Shown: positions 1 to 5,720, counted from the stretch's first letter. The stretch is DNA of 5,720 bases from DSAR01 sp034437315 (GCA_034437315.1 DAOTUC010000043.1:1-5720), one strand, 5' to 3'. The notes: generated by a model from the letters alone, not told the origin. Numbers and translations are program-made.

Positions 1-193
1 GACCGGGCGACCGGTACGCTTGCTGGGCGTGGGCGGTGATCATCTGACGCCACCAAGTGGACAATTGCCTTTGTTGTGAAATTGAGGTGCTATCTGCCAA
101 GCAGGACATGACGCAGCCAGTGTATGTCGTCAGGAAACGCTGCCACATCCGCTGCTTCGATTCTAGCCGGACGAACGAGCTGGATGTTGAACG
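1..193 (-). other. Open minus-strand frame reaching the left edge, identity unknown
   Basis: Downstream of the broken SSB-like gene, a third minus-strand frame stays open for 64 codons from a TGA at 196-194 to the window edge. It has ATGs at 148-146 and 43-41. Around the second ATG it reads STWWRQMITAHAQQAYRSPG, which looks protein-like, but I recognise no family and see no good ribosome-binding site before either ATG. It overlaps the tail of the frameshifted SSB-like gene in another frame, so only one of the two can be right across 90-193. It may be the remnant tail of the same gene after a second shift, the start of a gene lying to the left, or chance. Confidence 0.15.
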
Positions 194-315
194 TCACTAC
201 CCTATTTGCGAGGCCGGTCCGGGTTGCGGTAGTAGAGCAGGCGGAAGAACTGGTCGTTCGAGTACGTCCATTGTTTCTTGGTGACGTAGCCCTCGATGTG
301 TACCTGGTTGAGCAT
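90..315 (-). pseudogene. Broken SSB-like (OB-fold) gene, apparent +1 frameshift
   Basis: On the minus strand an ATG at 315-313 is preceded by a strong Shine-Dalgarno sequence, AGGAGG (331-326), 10 bases away. The frame reads MLNQVHIEGYVT, then KKQWTYSNDQFFRLLYYRNP, then DRPRK, and stops at TAG (204-202) after 37 codons. The pattern NQV.IEGYVT, then W.Y..D.FFRL..YR.PDRP.K resembles the first two beta strands of the short SSB-like OB-fold proteins common in Chloroflexota. Usual family members are well over 100 residues, so 37 is too short. Skipping one base at the stop (AAA-T-AGG) enters a frame reading VVTFNIQLVRPARIEAADVA and ending at a TAG at 92-90, so a +1 frameshift is the simplest explanation. 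The combined product would still be only about 75 residues, so decay or truncation is likely. Domain identity is from recalled pattern only. It could also be a small real gene, a sequencing error, or a recoding site. It is divergent from the caspase operon and shows no functional link to it. Confidence 0.42.
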
Positions 316-562
316 AGGTTGTGATCCTCCTGTTGGTATCTCGTCATCTACTGGTTCGACCCTATTTCCAAGGCGTTGGTCGGTGCAGCGGCCTCAGTTA
401 TTACTATGCGCTATCTCTGTAAGATTGATTGTATCAAAGCGGGACGGGGGTTTCAATGTGACCTGCGTACTATTGTTTACGTCGGGTAAAGACTGCCGAT
501 ATCGGTCATTGGTCGCTCTGGGGCTAACTGCTTCTAAAAGGCGTGTTTCCTCAACAGAGGTT

Positions 563-591
563 TTGCCTTATGCCCCAAGTACTAGTACAAT
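563..591 (+). promoter_or_regulatory. Candidate sigma70-type promoter for the caspase operon
   Basis: TTGCCT (563-568, 4 of 6 matches to TTGACA) and TACAAT (586-591, 5 of 6 matches to TATAAT) are separated by exactly 17 bases. Transcription would start near 598 and leave a leader of roughly 110-143 bases before the caspase start codons at 708-741. A perfect 10-base palindrome (GTACTAGTAC, 579-588) overlaps the -10 box and could be an operator, although a palindrome of this size is expected several times by chance in this window. The position in the low-GC spacer ahead of the only rightward operon supports the call. The motif match alone is modest evidence. Confidence 0.38.
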
Positions 592-730
592 ATATGGAGG
601 TTATTCGAATTCAGCCAATCCACGCAAGGTCATCGGGCAGCTACCAGAACTATCGCGGCAAAAAGGGTGGATCGTCTTCGTTTCTTTCGGATTATTCCGG
701 GAGAGAGATGATCAGTCTTGATATCTCCAT

Positions 731-737
731 AGGAAAG
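731..737 (+). promoter_or_regulatory. Ribosome-binding site deciding the caspase start
   Basis: AGGAAAG lies just before tandem ATGs at 738 and 741; its AGGA core is 6 bases from ATG 741. A competing site, GGGAG at 699-703, sits 4 bases before ATG 708. Both are plausible, so the N-terminus is uncertain by 11 residues. The caspase fold begins only about 17 residues after ATG 741, so no domain depends on the choice. Confidence 0.45.
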
Positions 738-740
738 ATG

Positions 741-1844
741 ATGAAATCCACAAGAAATGCAGGCGTAGATACATCCAAAGGCCTTTTGAATAATGCCCAC
801 GCCCTCCTCATTGGCGTCGGCGATTACCCTCACTCTCACTTTGCCAATCTTTCTGCCACTGTGCGTGATGCCCGGGCCTTGGCCGATGTGCTCGAGGATC
901 CCCAGCGCGGTGGGTATCTCTCAAACAACGTCCGTGCCATCATCGGTCACGATGCGACTGCCGCCAGCATTCGCGCCGCGTTGGATGCCCTGGCCCAATC
1001 TACCGATTCTCAATCCTCGGCCCTGGTCTATTTTTCCGGTCACGGCGGGCGTAGGTTGGAAAACGGCCAATGGCAGACTTATCTCTGCCCCCGCGAGGCC
1101 GACCCTGATGATCTGCCCCATACGGCTATCTCTGGTGATGAATTCAGCGCCGCGCTATCGGCCATTCCCGCGCGTCGCGTGCTGGTGATCCTCGACGCCT
1201 GCCACGCTGCCGGTTCTGCCGCGTTTAAGGCTGCCGATGGAACTTCGGTGTGGAAAGCCGGTCTATCTGAGGCTTATTACGAGGCCCTCAGCCGGGGCAG
1301 TGGGCGCGTGGTGATTGCTTCTTCGAAGACCGATCAGTTCTCCTACGTCCGTCCCGGAAGTGAACTGAGTTTATTCACCTACCATCTGTGCGAGGCGTTG
1401 GGCGGCAAGGCCGCCGTGCGCGGCGATGGCTTGGTTCACGTGCTGGACGTCTTCCACTACGTCAATGAGGCGGTGCAGGCCGACCAGTTCGATCAAACGC
1501 CTATCCTCAAGGTGGATGATCTGGACCTGAACTTCCCTATCGCCGTGGCACCGGCTGATATTTCTACGGCTCCCAAGACATCAGAAATCGCGCGAGAGGT
1601 TGAGAGCATCCGTGAACAGATTGTGCGCCAGCCCATCGCGGGGGCGAAGGCGCTGAGTGAGTATCTGGAGGATCATCCCGACTTGGGAGCCAAGCGCAAC
1701 GAGGTGGATCTCAAGCGCAGCCAACTGGAGGATATCCAGCACGATCTGGACCTTTTTGGCCCCGACCCAGGCAAGAAGGCGGAGAAGAACCGAACTGTGT
1801 TCTACTTGCTACGCGTGTGCTTGGAATTGGAGCGAACGGAGTAG
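741..1844 (+). CDS. Caspase-like protease (peptidase C14 family) with C-terminal helical adaptor domain
   Basis: Predicted cytoplasmic cysteine protease of 367 residues from this start. The caspase fold spans roughly residues 17-270. It opens with the first strand ALLIGVGDYPH and the helix with SATVRDARALADVL. The catalytic histidine is H101 in LVYFSGHGG (codon at 1041) and the catalytic cysteine is C154 in LVILDACHAAG (codon at 1200), so the dyad is intact. Next come a strand with VVIASSKTDQFSY and a helix LFTYHLCEALGG, both usual in bacterial caspase homologues. A charged linker (about 273-300) leads to a helical C-terminus (about 305-364) that resembles the N-terminus of the next protein, suggesting homotypic binding. 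Members of this clan usually cut after Arg/Lys (metacaspase-like) or Asp; specificity cannot be read here. Start choice: AGGAAAG (731-737) precedes ATGs at 738 and 741. ATG 708 with GGGAG (699-703) is a real alternative, giving 378 residues. Starts further upstream are less likely because the in-frame sequence looks non-coding. First gene of a three-gene operon. Confidence 0.9.
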   Translation: MKSTRNAGVDTSKGLLNNAHALLIGVGDYPHSHFANLSATVRDARALADVLEDPQRGGYLSNNVRAIIGHDATAASIRAALDALAQSTDSQSSALVYFSGHGGRRLENGQWQTYLCPREADPDDLPHTAISGDEFSAALSAIPARRVLVILDACHAAGSAAFKAADGTSVWKAGLSEAYYEALSRGSGRVVIASSKTDQFSYVRPGSELSLFTYHLCEALGGKAAVRGDGLVHVLDVFHYVNEAVQADQFDQTPILKVDDLDLNFPIAVAPADISTAPKTSEIAREVESIREQIVRQPIAGAKALSEYLEDHPDLGAKRNEVDLKRSQLEDIQHDLDLFGPDPGKKAEKNRTVFYLLRVCLELERTE

Positions 1845-1850
1845 AGGTGA
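1843..1850 (+). promoter_or_regulatory. Shine-Dalgarno site for the TIR-ATPase gene
   Basis: AGAGGTGA overlaps the end of the caspase TAG stop codon (1842-1844) and lies 4 bases before ATG 1855. The GAGGTGA part is a 7-base match to the usual anti-Shine-Dalgarno complement. It fixes the gene start at 1855 and discards the in-frame extension to 1657, which lies inside the caspase gene. The arrangement suggests translation coupled to the caspase. Confidence 0.75.
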
Positions 1851-1854
1851 CCAT

Positions 1855-3738
1855 ATGCCCGACGTGTTCGATCAATACGAACAAGGCCTGACCCAATTAC
1901 TGGAACGCCTGAGCGGGGAGCACCCACGTTACGAGGAGGCGTTAACGTTCCAGTCCCGCCTGTTGGAAAATATCGCCCAGGTACGGCAGTACAGCGATTC
2001 CGAGAACCTCCGGTCGGAGCGCAACCGGATCCTGGGACAGTTGAATCGCTTGGCGCTGGCCGCCCTGGAAGAAAGCTTCAATGACCTCTGCGCGATCCAG
2101 CCGGACCGGGCGGGCGTGGAGCCAGCGACCCTCTTCATCGCCTACAAGCGGGACGCCGATCCCGACCAACGTCTGGCCGACCACCTGCACGCTTTCCTGA
2201 CCGACCACGGTCACCGGGCGTTCATAGACGAGGGTTTGCGCGCAGGTGAGGATTGGCTCGCGCGCATCGACCGGCAGATCAAGGCCAGCGATTTCCTGAT
2301 CGTGTTGCTGTCCAAGGAATCGGCCGATAGCGAGATGGTGCAGGCCGAGGTGCGGCGGGCCTACGAGCACCGCCGGCAGCAGGGACATCCACGCACGCTG
2401 CCGGTGCGCATCGCCTACGAGGGGCCGCTGCCCTATTCTATCGACTTCTTTCTCAACCCGCTCCACTACGTGCTCTGGCGCGGCGAGGGCGAGAGCGATG
2501 GTGAGGACGTGGCTGAGAACCAGCGCGTAGGTCGCGAGATCCTGGCGGCGATCGAGGCGGGCCGCCTGCCAGAGCGGGAACCGGTCCAGTTCCAGGCCAC
2601 TGGCGGCGGAGCATTTGCCCTCTCTGAGGATGGGCGGCCGGTCGCTGATATCGACGCCGATGCCTCGACCGGGGAGATCCATCCCCCACTACCTGAGTTC
2701 GACCCCCGTTTCGTCGAGCAATTGCCGGCGCCGGGCGGGGCGGTCAAGCTGCGCGACCGGCTCTACGTCGAGCGGGACGCCGACGCCCGTCTCCAGCGCG
2801 AGGTGGTCAAACGGGGATCCACCACCACCATCCGCGCCGCCCGCCAAACGGGCAAGAGCTCCCTTTTGGTGCGGGGCGTGCACCACGCCCGGGGATGTGA
2901 TGCCCAGGTCGTGTGTCTCGATCTGCAGCGGGTCGATCTGGATCACCTGGAGACGCCTGACGCTTTCCTGCGCTACTTGGCCGAATTCATCGCCCGCAAA
3001 CTGCGGCTGGGTGTGGAGGTGGCAGGCCAGTGGCAAAGTTACGGCGCTATCGGCCCCCAGGATAAACTGACTTATCTGATCGAGGATCACGTCCTGGACG
3101 AGGCCCAGGGCGAAGACGACAGTTCCATCGTTCTGGCGATAGACGAGGCGGATCGCCTGTTGCAGACCGGCTTTCATCAGGACATTTTCGCCTTGATCCG
3201 CTCTTGGCACAATAGCCGGGCCTTCGACGAGCGGTGGGACCGGCTCAACATCGTGCTCGTCATCTCCACCGAGCCTTACCTCCTCATCCCCGACGTCACC
3301 CAATCCCCCTTCAACGTGGGCCTCACGCTCTACCTGGAGGACTTTGACCGGGAACAGGTGCGCGATTTGAACCAGCGGCACGGCTCACCCGTGCGCGAGA
3401 CGGACTTCCCCGACTTCCTGGCTCTCTTTGGCGGCCATCCCTACCTCACGCGGAAGGCGCTCTACACATTGGTCGCCAGGCCGTTGGCCTGGGACGACCT
3501 GGTGCGCGAGGCGGCCAGCGATCACGGGCCGTTCGGCGATCACCTGCGACACCACCTGTGGCTGCTGCGGGACGAATCGGTGTTGCGGGAGGGGCTGCGG
3601 CAGATCATTCACCACGACCGGTGCGAGGACGACCTGATCTTTTTCCGTCTGCTGCGGGCCGGGCTGGTCAAGGGCAGCGGGGCGGTCTGCCGCTGCCGGT
3701 GCGAGTTGTACCGCACGTACTTCGAGGATAAGCTATGA
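1855..3738 (+). CDS. Helical adaptor-TIR-AAA_35-type ATPase fusion protein
   Basis: A 627-residue, apparently cytoplasmic protein with three parts. Residues about 8-75 form a charged helical domain (core SERNRILGQLNRLAL) resembling the caspase C-terminus. Residues about 91-210 are a TIR domain: strand ATLFIAYKRD, FIDEGLRAGEDW (BB-loop region), SDFLIVLLSKES, then S159-x-M-V-x-x-E165. E165 (codon at 2347) aligns with the catalytic Glu of NAD-cleaving TIRs, while the common W-C pair is M-V here. An acidic, low-complexity linker (about 211-290) leads to an AAA_35-type P-loop ATPase (about 290-627). Its Walker A is AARQTGKSS (K334), with Ala at the usual first Gly. Walker B is VLAIDEADRL (D430-E431). 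Then come FGGHPYLTRKAL and a winged-helix-like tail RLLRAGLV...CELYRTYF. Such ATPases are thought to act as regulatory switches. Likely role (inference): nucleotide-dependent sensor or platform that activates NAD cleavage and recruits the caspase. Ten bases separate it from the caspase; it overlaps the next gene by 4. Confidence 0.9.
   Translation: MPDVFDQYEQGLTQLLERLSGEHPRYEEALTFQSRLLENIAQVRQYSDSENLRSERNRILGQLNRLALAALEESFNDLCAIQPDRAGVEPATLFIAYKRDADPDQRLADHLHAFLTDHGHRAFIDEGLRAGEDWLARIDRQIKASDFLIVLLSKESADSEMVQAEVRRAYEHRRQQGHPRTLPVRIAYEGPLPYSIDFFLNPLHYVLWRGEGESDGEDVAENQRVGREILAAIEAGRLPEREPVQFQATGGGAFALSEDGRPVADIDADASTGEIHPPLPEFDPRFVEQLPAPGGAVKLRDRLYVERDADARLQREVVKRGSTTTIRAARQTGKSSLLVRGVHHARGCDAQVVCLDLQRVDLDHLETPDAFLRYLAEFIARKLRLGVEVAGQWQSYGAIGPQDKLTYLIEDHVLDEAQGEDDSSIVLAIDEADRLLQTGFHQDIFALIRSWHNSRAFDERWDRLNIVLVISTEPYLLIPDVTQSPFNVGLTLYLEDFDREQVRDLNQRHGSPVRETDFPDFLALFGGHPYLTRKALYTLVARPLAWDDLVREAASDHGPFGDHLRHHLWLLRDESVLREGLRQIIHHDRCEDDLIFFRLLRAGLVKGSGAVCRCRCELYRTYFEDKL
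3724..3728 (+). promoter_or_regulatory. Shine-Dalgarno site inside gene 2 for gene 3
   Basis: GAGGA within the last codons of the TIR-ATPase gene lies 6 bases before ATG 3735 and 9 before the tandem ATG 3738. The spacing favours 3735, giving the classical ATGA stop/start overlap with the upstream TGA (3736-3738) and pointing to translational coupling. Confidence 0.65.
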
Positions 3739-5720
3739 TGAGTGTCAAGAGGAGACCGTCCGATTTCTTCGTCGCCGGGGGGACGCTGCGACCGGACGCC
3801 CCGTCCTACGTAAAGCGGCCGGCCGACGACGAGTTGTTCGACCGGGCGTTGAGAGGCGAGTTCTGTTACGTGCTCACACCGCGACAGATGGGCAAGTCGA
3901 GCCTGATGGCTCGCACCGCCCGCCGGTTGCGGGAGCGGGGCGTCCGCACGGCGATCGTGGACCTGACCAGCATCGGCGCCAACGTGACGCCCGATCAATG
4001 GTACCTGAGCCTGCTGACCCAACTCCAGCGGCGCTTGCGGCTGGCGGTGGATCCGGTGGCTTGGTGGCGGGAGCGGGCCGGGCTGACCCACGTGCAGCGG
4101 CTGATCGACTTCCTGCGCGACGTGGTGTTGACCGAGATTGAGGGCCGCGTGGTGGTCTTCATCGACGAGATCGACTCGACCCTGAGCCTCGACTTCCGGG
4201 ACGACTTCTTCGCCGCCATCCGGGCGGTGTACAACGCCCGCGCCGGCGATCCCGCCTTCGAGCGGTTGACCTTCGTCCTGCTCGGCGTGGCTGCCCCCAC
4301 CGACCTGATCAGCGACCAGGCCCGCACCCCCTTCAACATCGGCCAGGGGATTGGGCTGGGCGAGTTCAGCCGGGCGGACGCCGCTGTGCTGCAGGCTGGG
4401 TTGGAGGCGGCCTATCCCGGCCAGGGGGCGACCGTCTTTGCCCGCATCTACCACTGGACCGGCGGCCACCCCTACCTGACGCAGAAGCTGTGCCTGGCCG
4501 TGGTCGAGCGGGACGAAGGCCGGTGGACTGACGAGCGGGTAGACGCGCTGGTCGAGGACCTGTTCCTGACCGAGGAGGCGCGCAGCGAGGCGAACCTCAA
4601 ATTCGTGCAGAGCAACGTTCTGGACCATCCCCGGCGCACCGAGTTGCTCAAGCTATACGGGCAGGTGCTCAAGCAGGGAGCGCGGGGGATCGACGACGAC
4701 GGCCAATCACCCCTCCACAACCGGCTCAAACTATCGGGCATCGTCCGGGCGGAGGACGGGCGGCTGCGGGTACGTAACCAGGTCTACCGTCGCGTCTTCG
4801 ACCGGGCCTGGGTGCGGGAGCACACCGCCGTCAACTGGGCGCGGGTGGTAGCGGGGGGCGCGATCCTGGTGGCCCTGCTGGCGCTGGGCGCGCTGCTCTA
4901 CAACACCTGGGTCGACATCCGCGTGAGCCGGTGCGTGGACGACTTCTACCAGGCCGCTGCCCCGGAAGCGCGCGTGACCGACCTGGCCCGTATCTTCCGC
5001 GCCCGTGGCCTCTTTGGCCCGACCGATTACGACTACCGGGCCCGGGAGTTGTTCTACGGGCTGACGACGGCGGAACAGGTGGCCCTATTCGATGCCCGCG
5101 ACGTGGCGGACGCGGACCTGGTGGCGGTCGTGAGCGGGCTGTACGTGATGGGGGGCGACACCGCTCTCCTGGCGGGGATGCGGGACGCGCTGGGCCGCCT
5201 GGCGGGGGCGACCGGTGAGGGGATGCGGGAGGAGATCGGGAGCTGGTTGCAAGCCCGCGCGTTGGCCGGGAAGGGGCGGTACGCGGAGGCCCGCGCGGCG
5301 TACGACGACGCCATCGGACTGAACGGCGATAACCCGGCCACGCGGTACGAGCGGGCGGTGGTCCTGGTCGCGCTCACCGAGTACCCGTTGGCCCTGGATG
5401 ACCTGGACCAGGTGGTAGCGGTCGCCCGCCGCGTGGCTGCAACCCCGACGCCGCTCCCGGAGACCTCGACGTCCACCGAGCGGGCGCCCTATACGCCCTC
5501 TGACCTGACCCCGCATCCCACGGTCGTGGCCATGACGCCAGCTGATCCCACAGCCATCCTCACGGTCGAGCGAACGGTGCCGGCGGGCGGTACGGAGACG
5601 CCCGGGCCAACCGCGACCCCGGTTCCCACATCCACCGTCGTGCCCGGGGAGCCCGTCGCCGTGGCCTCAGGATTCGGGAGTTGGGGGGCCATGATCGGGG
5701 CGGTGAGGGATCTGATCCAC
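3735..5720 (+). CDS. Membrane-anchored AAA_35-type ATPase with TPR-like and Thr/Pro-rich regions (3' end outside window)
   Basis: Open from ATG 3735 to the right edge, 662 codons with no stop, so the C-terminus is missing. Residues about 14-365 form an AAA_35-like domain: YVKRPADDELF, then Walker A-type TPRQMGKSSLM (K54), Walker B VVVFIDEIDS (D144-E145), RTPFNIGQGIGLGEF, WTGGHPYLTQKLC, and a winged-helix-like end LKLSGIV...LRVRNQVYRRVF. Residues about 368-392 (start RVVAGGAILVALLALGALLY) are one transmembrane helix. Arg residues precede it, so the ATPase should be cytoplasmic and the rest outside. After it come a helical region with ARELFYGLT and a TPR-like unit (about 503-565; GRYAEARAAYDDAIGLNGDN). 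Residues 569-640 are Thr/Pro-rich (ATPTPLPE, PGPTATPVPTSTVVP), typical of exposed linkers in Chloroflexota. No enzymatic domain is visible before the edge. Likely role (inference): membrane-associated ATPase switch or sensor of the operon. It overlaps gene 2 by 4 bases (ATGA) and has the highest GC in the window. Confidence 0.9.
   Translation, partial: MMSVKRRPSDFFVAGGTLRPDAPSYVKRPADDELFDRALRGEFCYVLTPRQMGKSSLMARTARRLRERGVRTAIVDLTSIGANVTPDQWYLSLLTQLQRRLRLAVDPVAWWRERAGLTHVQRLIDFLRDVVLTEIEGRVVVFIDEIDSTLSLDFRDDFFAAIRAVYNARAGDPAFERLTFVLLGVAAPTDLISDQARTPFNIGQGIGLGEFSRADAAVLQAGLEAAYPGQGATVFARIYHWTGGHPYLTQKLCLAVVERDEGRWTDERVDALVEDLFLTEEARSEANLKFVQSNVLDHPRRTELLKLYGQVLKQGARGIDDDGQSPLHNRLKLSGIVRAEDGRLRVRNQVYRRVFDRAWVREHTAVNWARVVAGGAILVALLALGALLYNTWVDIRVSRCVDDFYQAAAPEARVTDLARIFRARGLFGPTDYDYRARELFYGLTTAEQVALFDARDVADADLVAVVSGLYVMGGDTALLAGMRDALGRLAGATGEGMREEIGSWLQARALAGKGRYAEARAAYDDAIGLNGDNPATRYERAVVLVALTEYPLALDDLDQVVAVARRVAATPTPLPETSTSTERAPYTPSDLTPHPTVVAMTPADPTAILTVERTVPAGGTETPGPTATPVPTSTVVPGEPVAVASGFGSWGAMIGAVRDLIH

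Larger units (their letters stand above)
316..740. other. Divergent intergenic spacer
   Basis: About 425 bases separate the minus-strand SSB-like fragment from the caspase gene. GC is clearly lower than in the operon: hand counts of 60-base lines give 43-52%, against about 58-78% inside the genes. Several frames are open across it, but none has a convincing start, codon use or recognisable protein. It holds the Shine-Dalgarno sequence of the minus-strand gene (326-331), a candidate rightward promoter (563-591), and two perfect 10-base palindromes: CCGATATCGG at 496-505 and GTACTAGTAC at 579-588. I see no tRNA, no CRISPR repeat, no IS ends and no clear hairpin-plus-T-run terminator. Confidence 0.6.

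Noticed and set aside
496..505. Palindrome CCGATATCGG as an operator
   Set aside because: A single 10-base palindrome is expected by chance in a window of this size, and it is not next to a promoter-like element.
296..721. Plus-strand open frame of 141 codons in the spacer
   Set aside because: No ribosome-binding site, no recognisable domain, and it overlaps the likely promoter and leader of the caspase gene.
543..740. N-terminal extension of the caspase from ATG 543, 570 or 594
   Set aside because: The extra sequence is low in GC, lacks protein-like character, and overlaps or precedes the candidate promoter at 563-591. Better ribosome-binding sites stand before 708 and 738/741.
1657..1854. 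Upstream extension of the TIR-ATPase frame
   Set aside because: It lies inside the caspase gene in another frame, has an unlikely Trp/Arg/Ser-rich composition, and ATG 1855 has a strong Shine-Dalgarno sequence.
1942..3381. Two open minus-strand frames (1942-2682 and 2689-3381) opposite the TIR-ATPase gene
   Set aside because: They mirror the high-GC coding strand; the opposite strand has clear TIR and ATPase motifs.
3609..4628. Long open minus-strand frame opposite genes 2 and 3
   Set aside because: It spans the junction of two well-supported genes, has a His/Gln/Pro/Arg-rich antisense composition, and arises from high GC at third codon positions. No family is recognisable.
4931..5218. Plus-strand frame rich in Arg, Gly and Pro inside gene 3
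   Set aside because: Out-of-frame reading of a very high-GC gene; the main frame carries the transmembrane and TPR-like features.
1..5720. CRISPR array, tRNA, rRNA, insertion sequence or terminator
   Set aside because: No regularly spaced repeats, cloverleaf-like sequence, terminal inverted repeats with a transposase, or hairpin followed by a T run could be found by reading. The operon end lies outside the window.

Overview
The window looks like part of a chromosome from a filamentous or thermophile-type Chloroflexota bacterium (Anaerolineae/Caldilineae/Chloroflexia-like). This is an inference from protein style, not from a marker gene. The clues are two AAA_35-type ATPases with the 'R-Q-[TM]-G-K-S-S-L' P-loop, a membrane-anchored ATPase followed by a TPR-like region and a Thr/Pro-rich 'TPTP' linker, and a predicted single-stranded-DNA-binding-like fragment with an 'NQVHIEGYVT' start. 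All of these are typical of that phylum. GC content rises along the window: about 43-52% in hand-counted lines of the upstream spacer, about 58-68% in the first gene, and about 72-78% in the last.

Layout. Positions 1-315 (minus strand) hold a probable broken gene: a short OB-fold/SSB-like N-terminus that reaches a stop after 37 codons and appears to continue in the +1 frame. Positions 316-740 are a divergent spacer with no convincing gene, but with a good sigma70-like promoter candidate (563-591) pointing right. From about 741 to the right edge lies one tightly packed plus-strand operon of three genes. Gene 1 is a caspase-like (peptidase C14) protease with an intact His/Cys dyad. Gene 2, after a 10-base gap, is a three-part protein: small helical domain, TIR domain, AAA_35-type ATPase. 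Gene 3 overlaps gene 2 by 4 bases (ATGA); it is a second AAA_35-type ATPase followed by one transmembrane segment, a TPR-like region and a Thr/Pro-rich linker, and it runs off the window.

Working model (inference). The operon resembles prokaryotic counterparts of animal apoptosis and innate-immunity machinery: two potential death effectors (a protease and a TIR NADase-type domain) beside two ATPase switch modules, one of them tethered to the membrane. The strongest link between the parts is a short helical segment at the C-terminus of the caspase that aligns, largely without gaps, with the N-terminus of the TIR-ATPase protein. This suggests a homotypic adaptor (effector-associated-domain-like) that brings protease and TIR protein together. 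I see no direct proof of anti-phage or cell-death function in the sequence.
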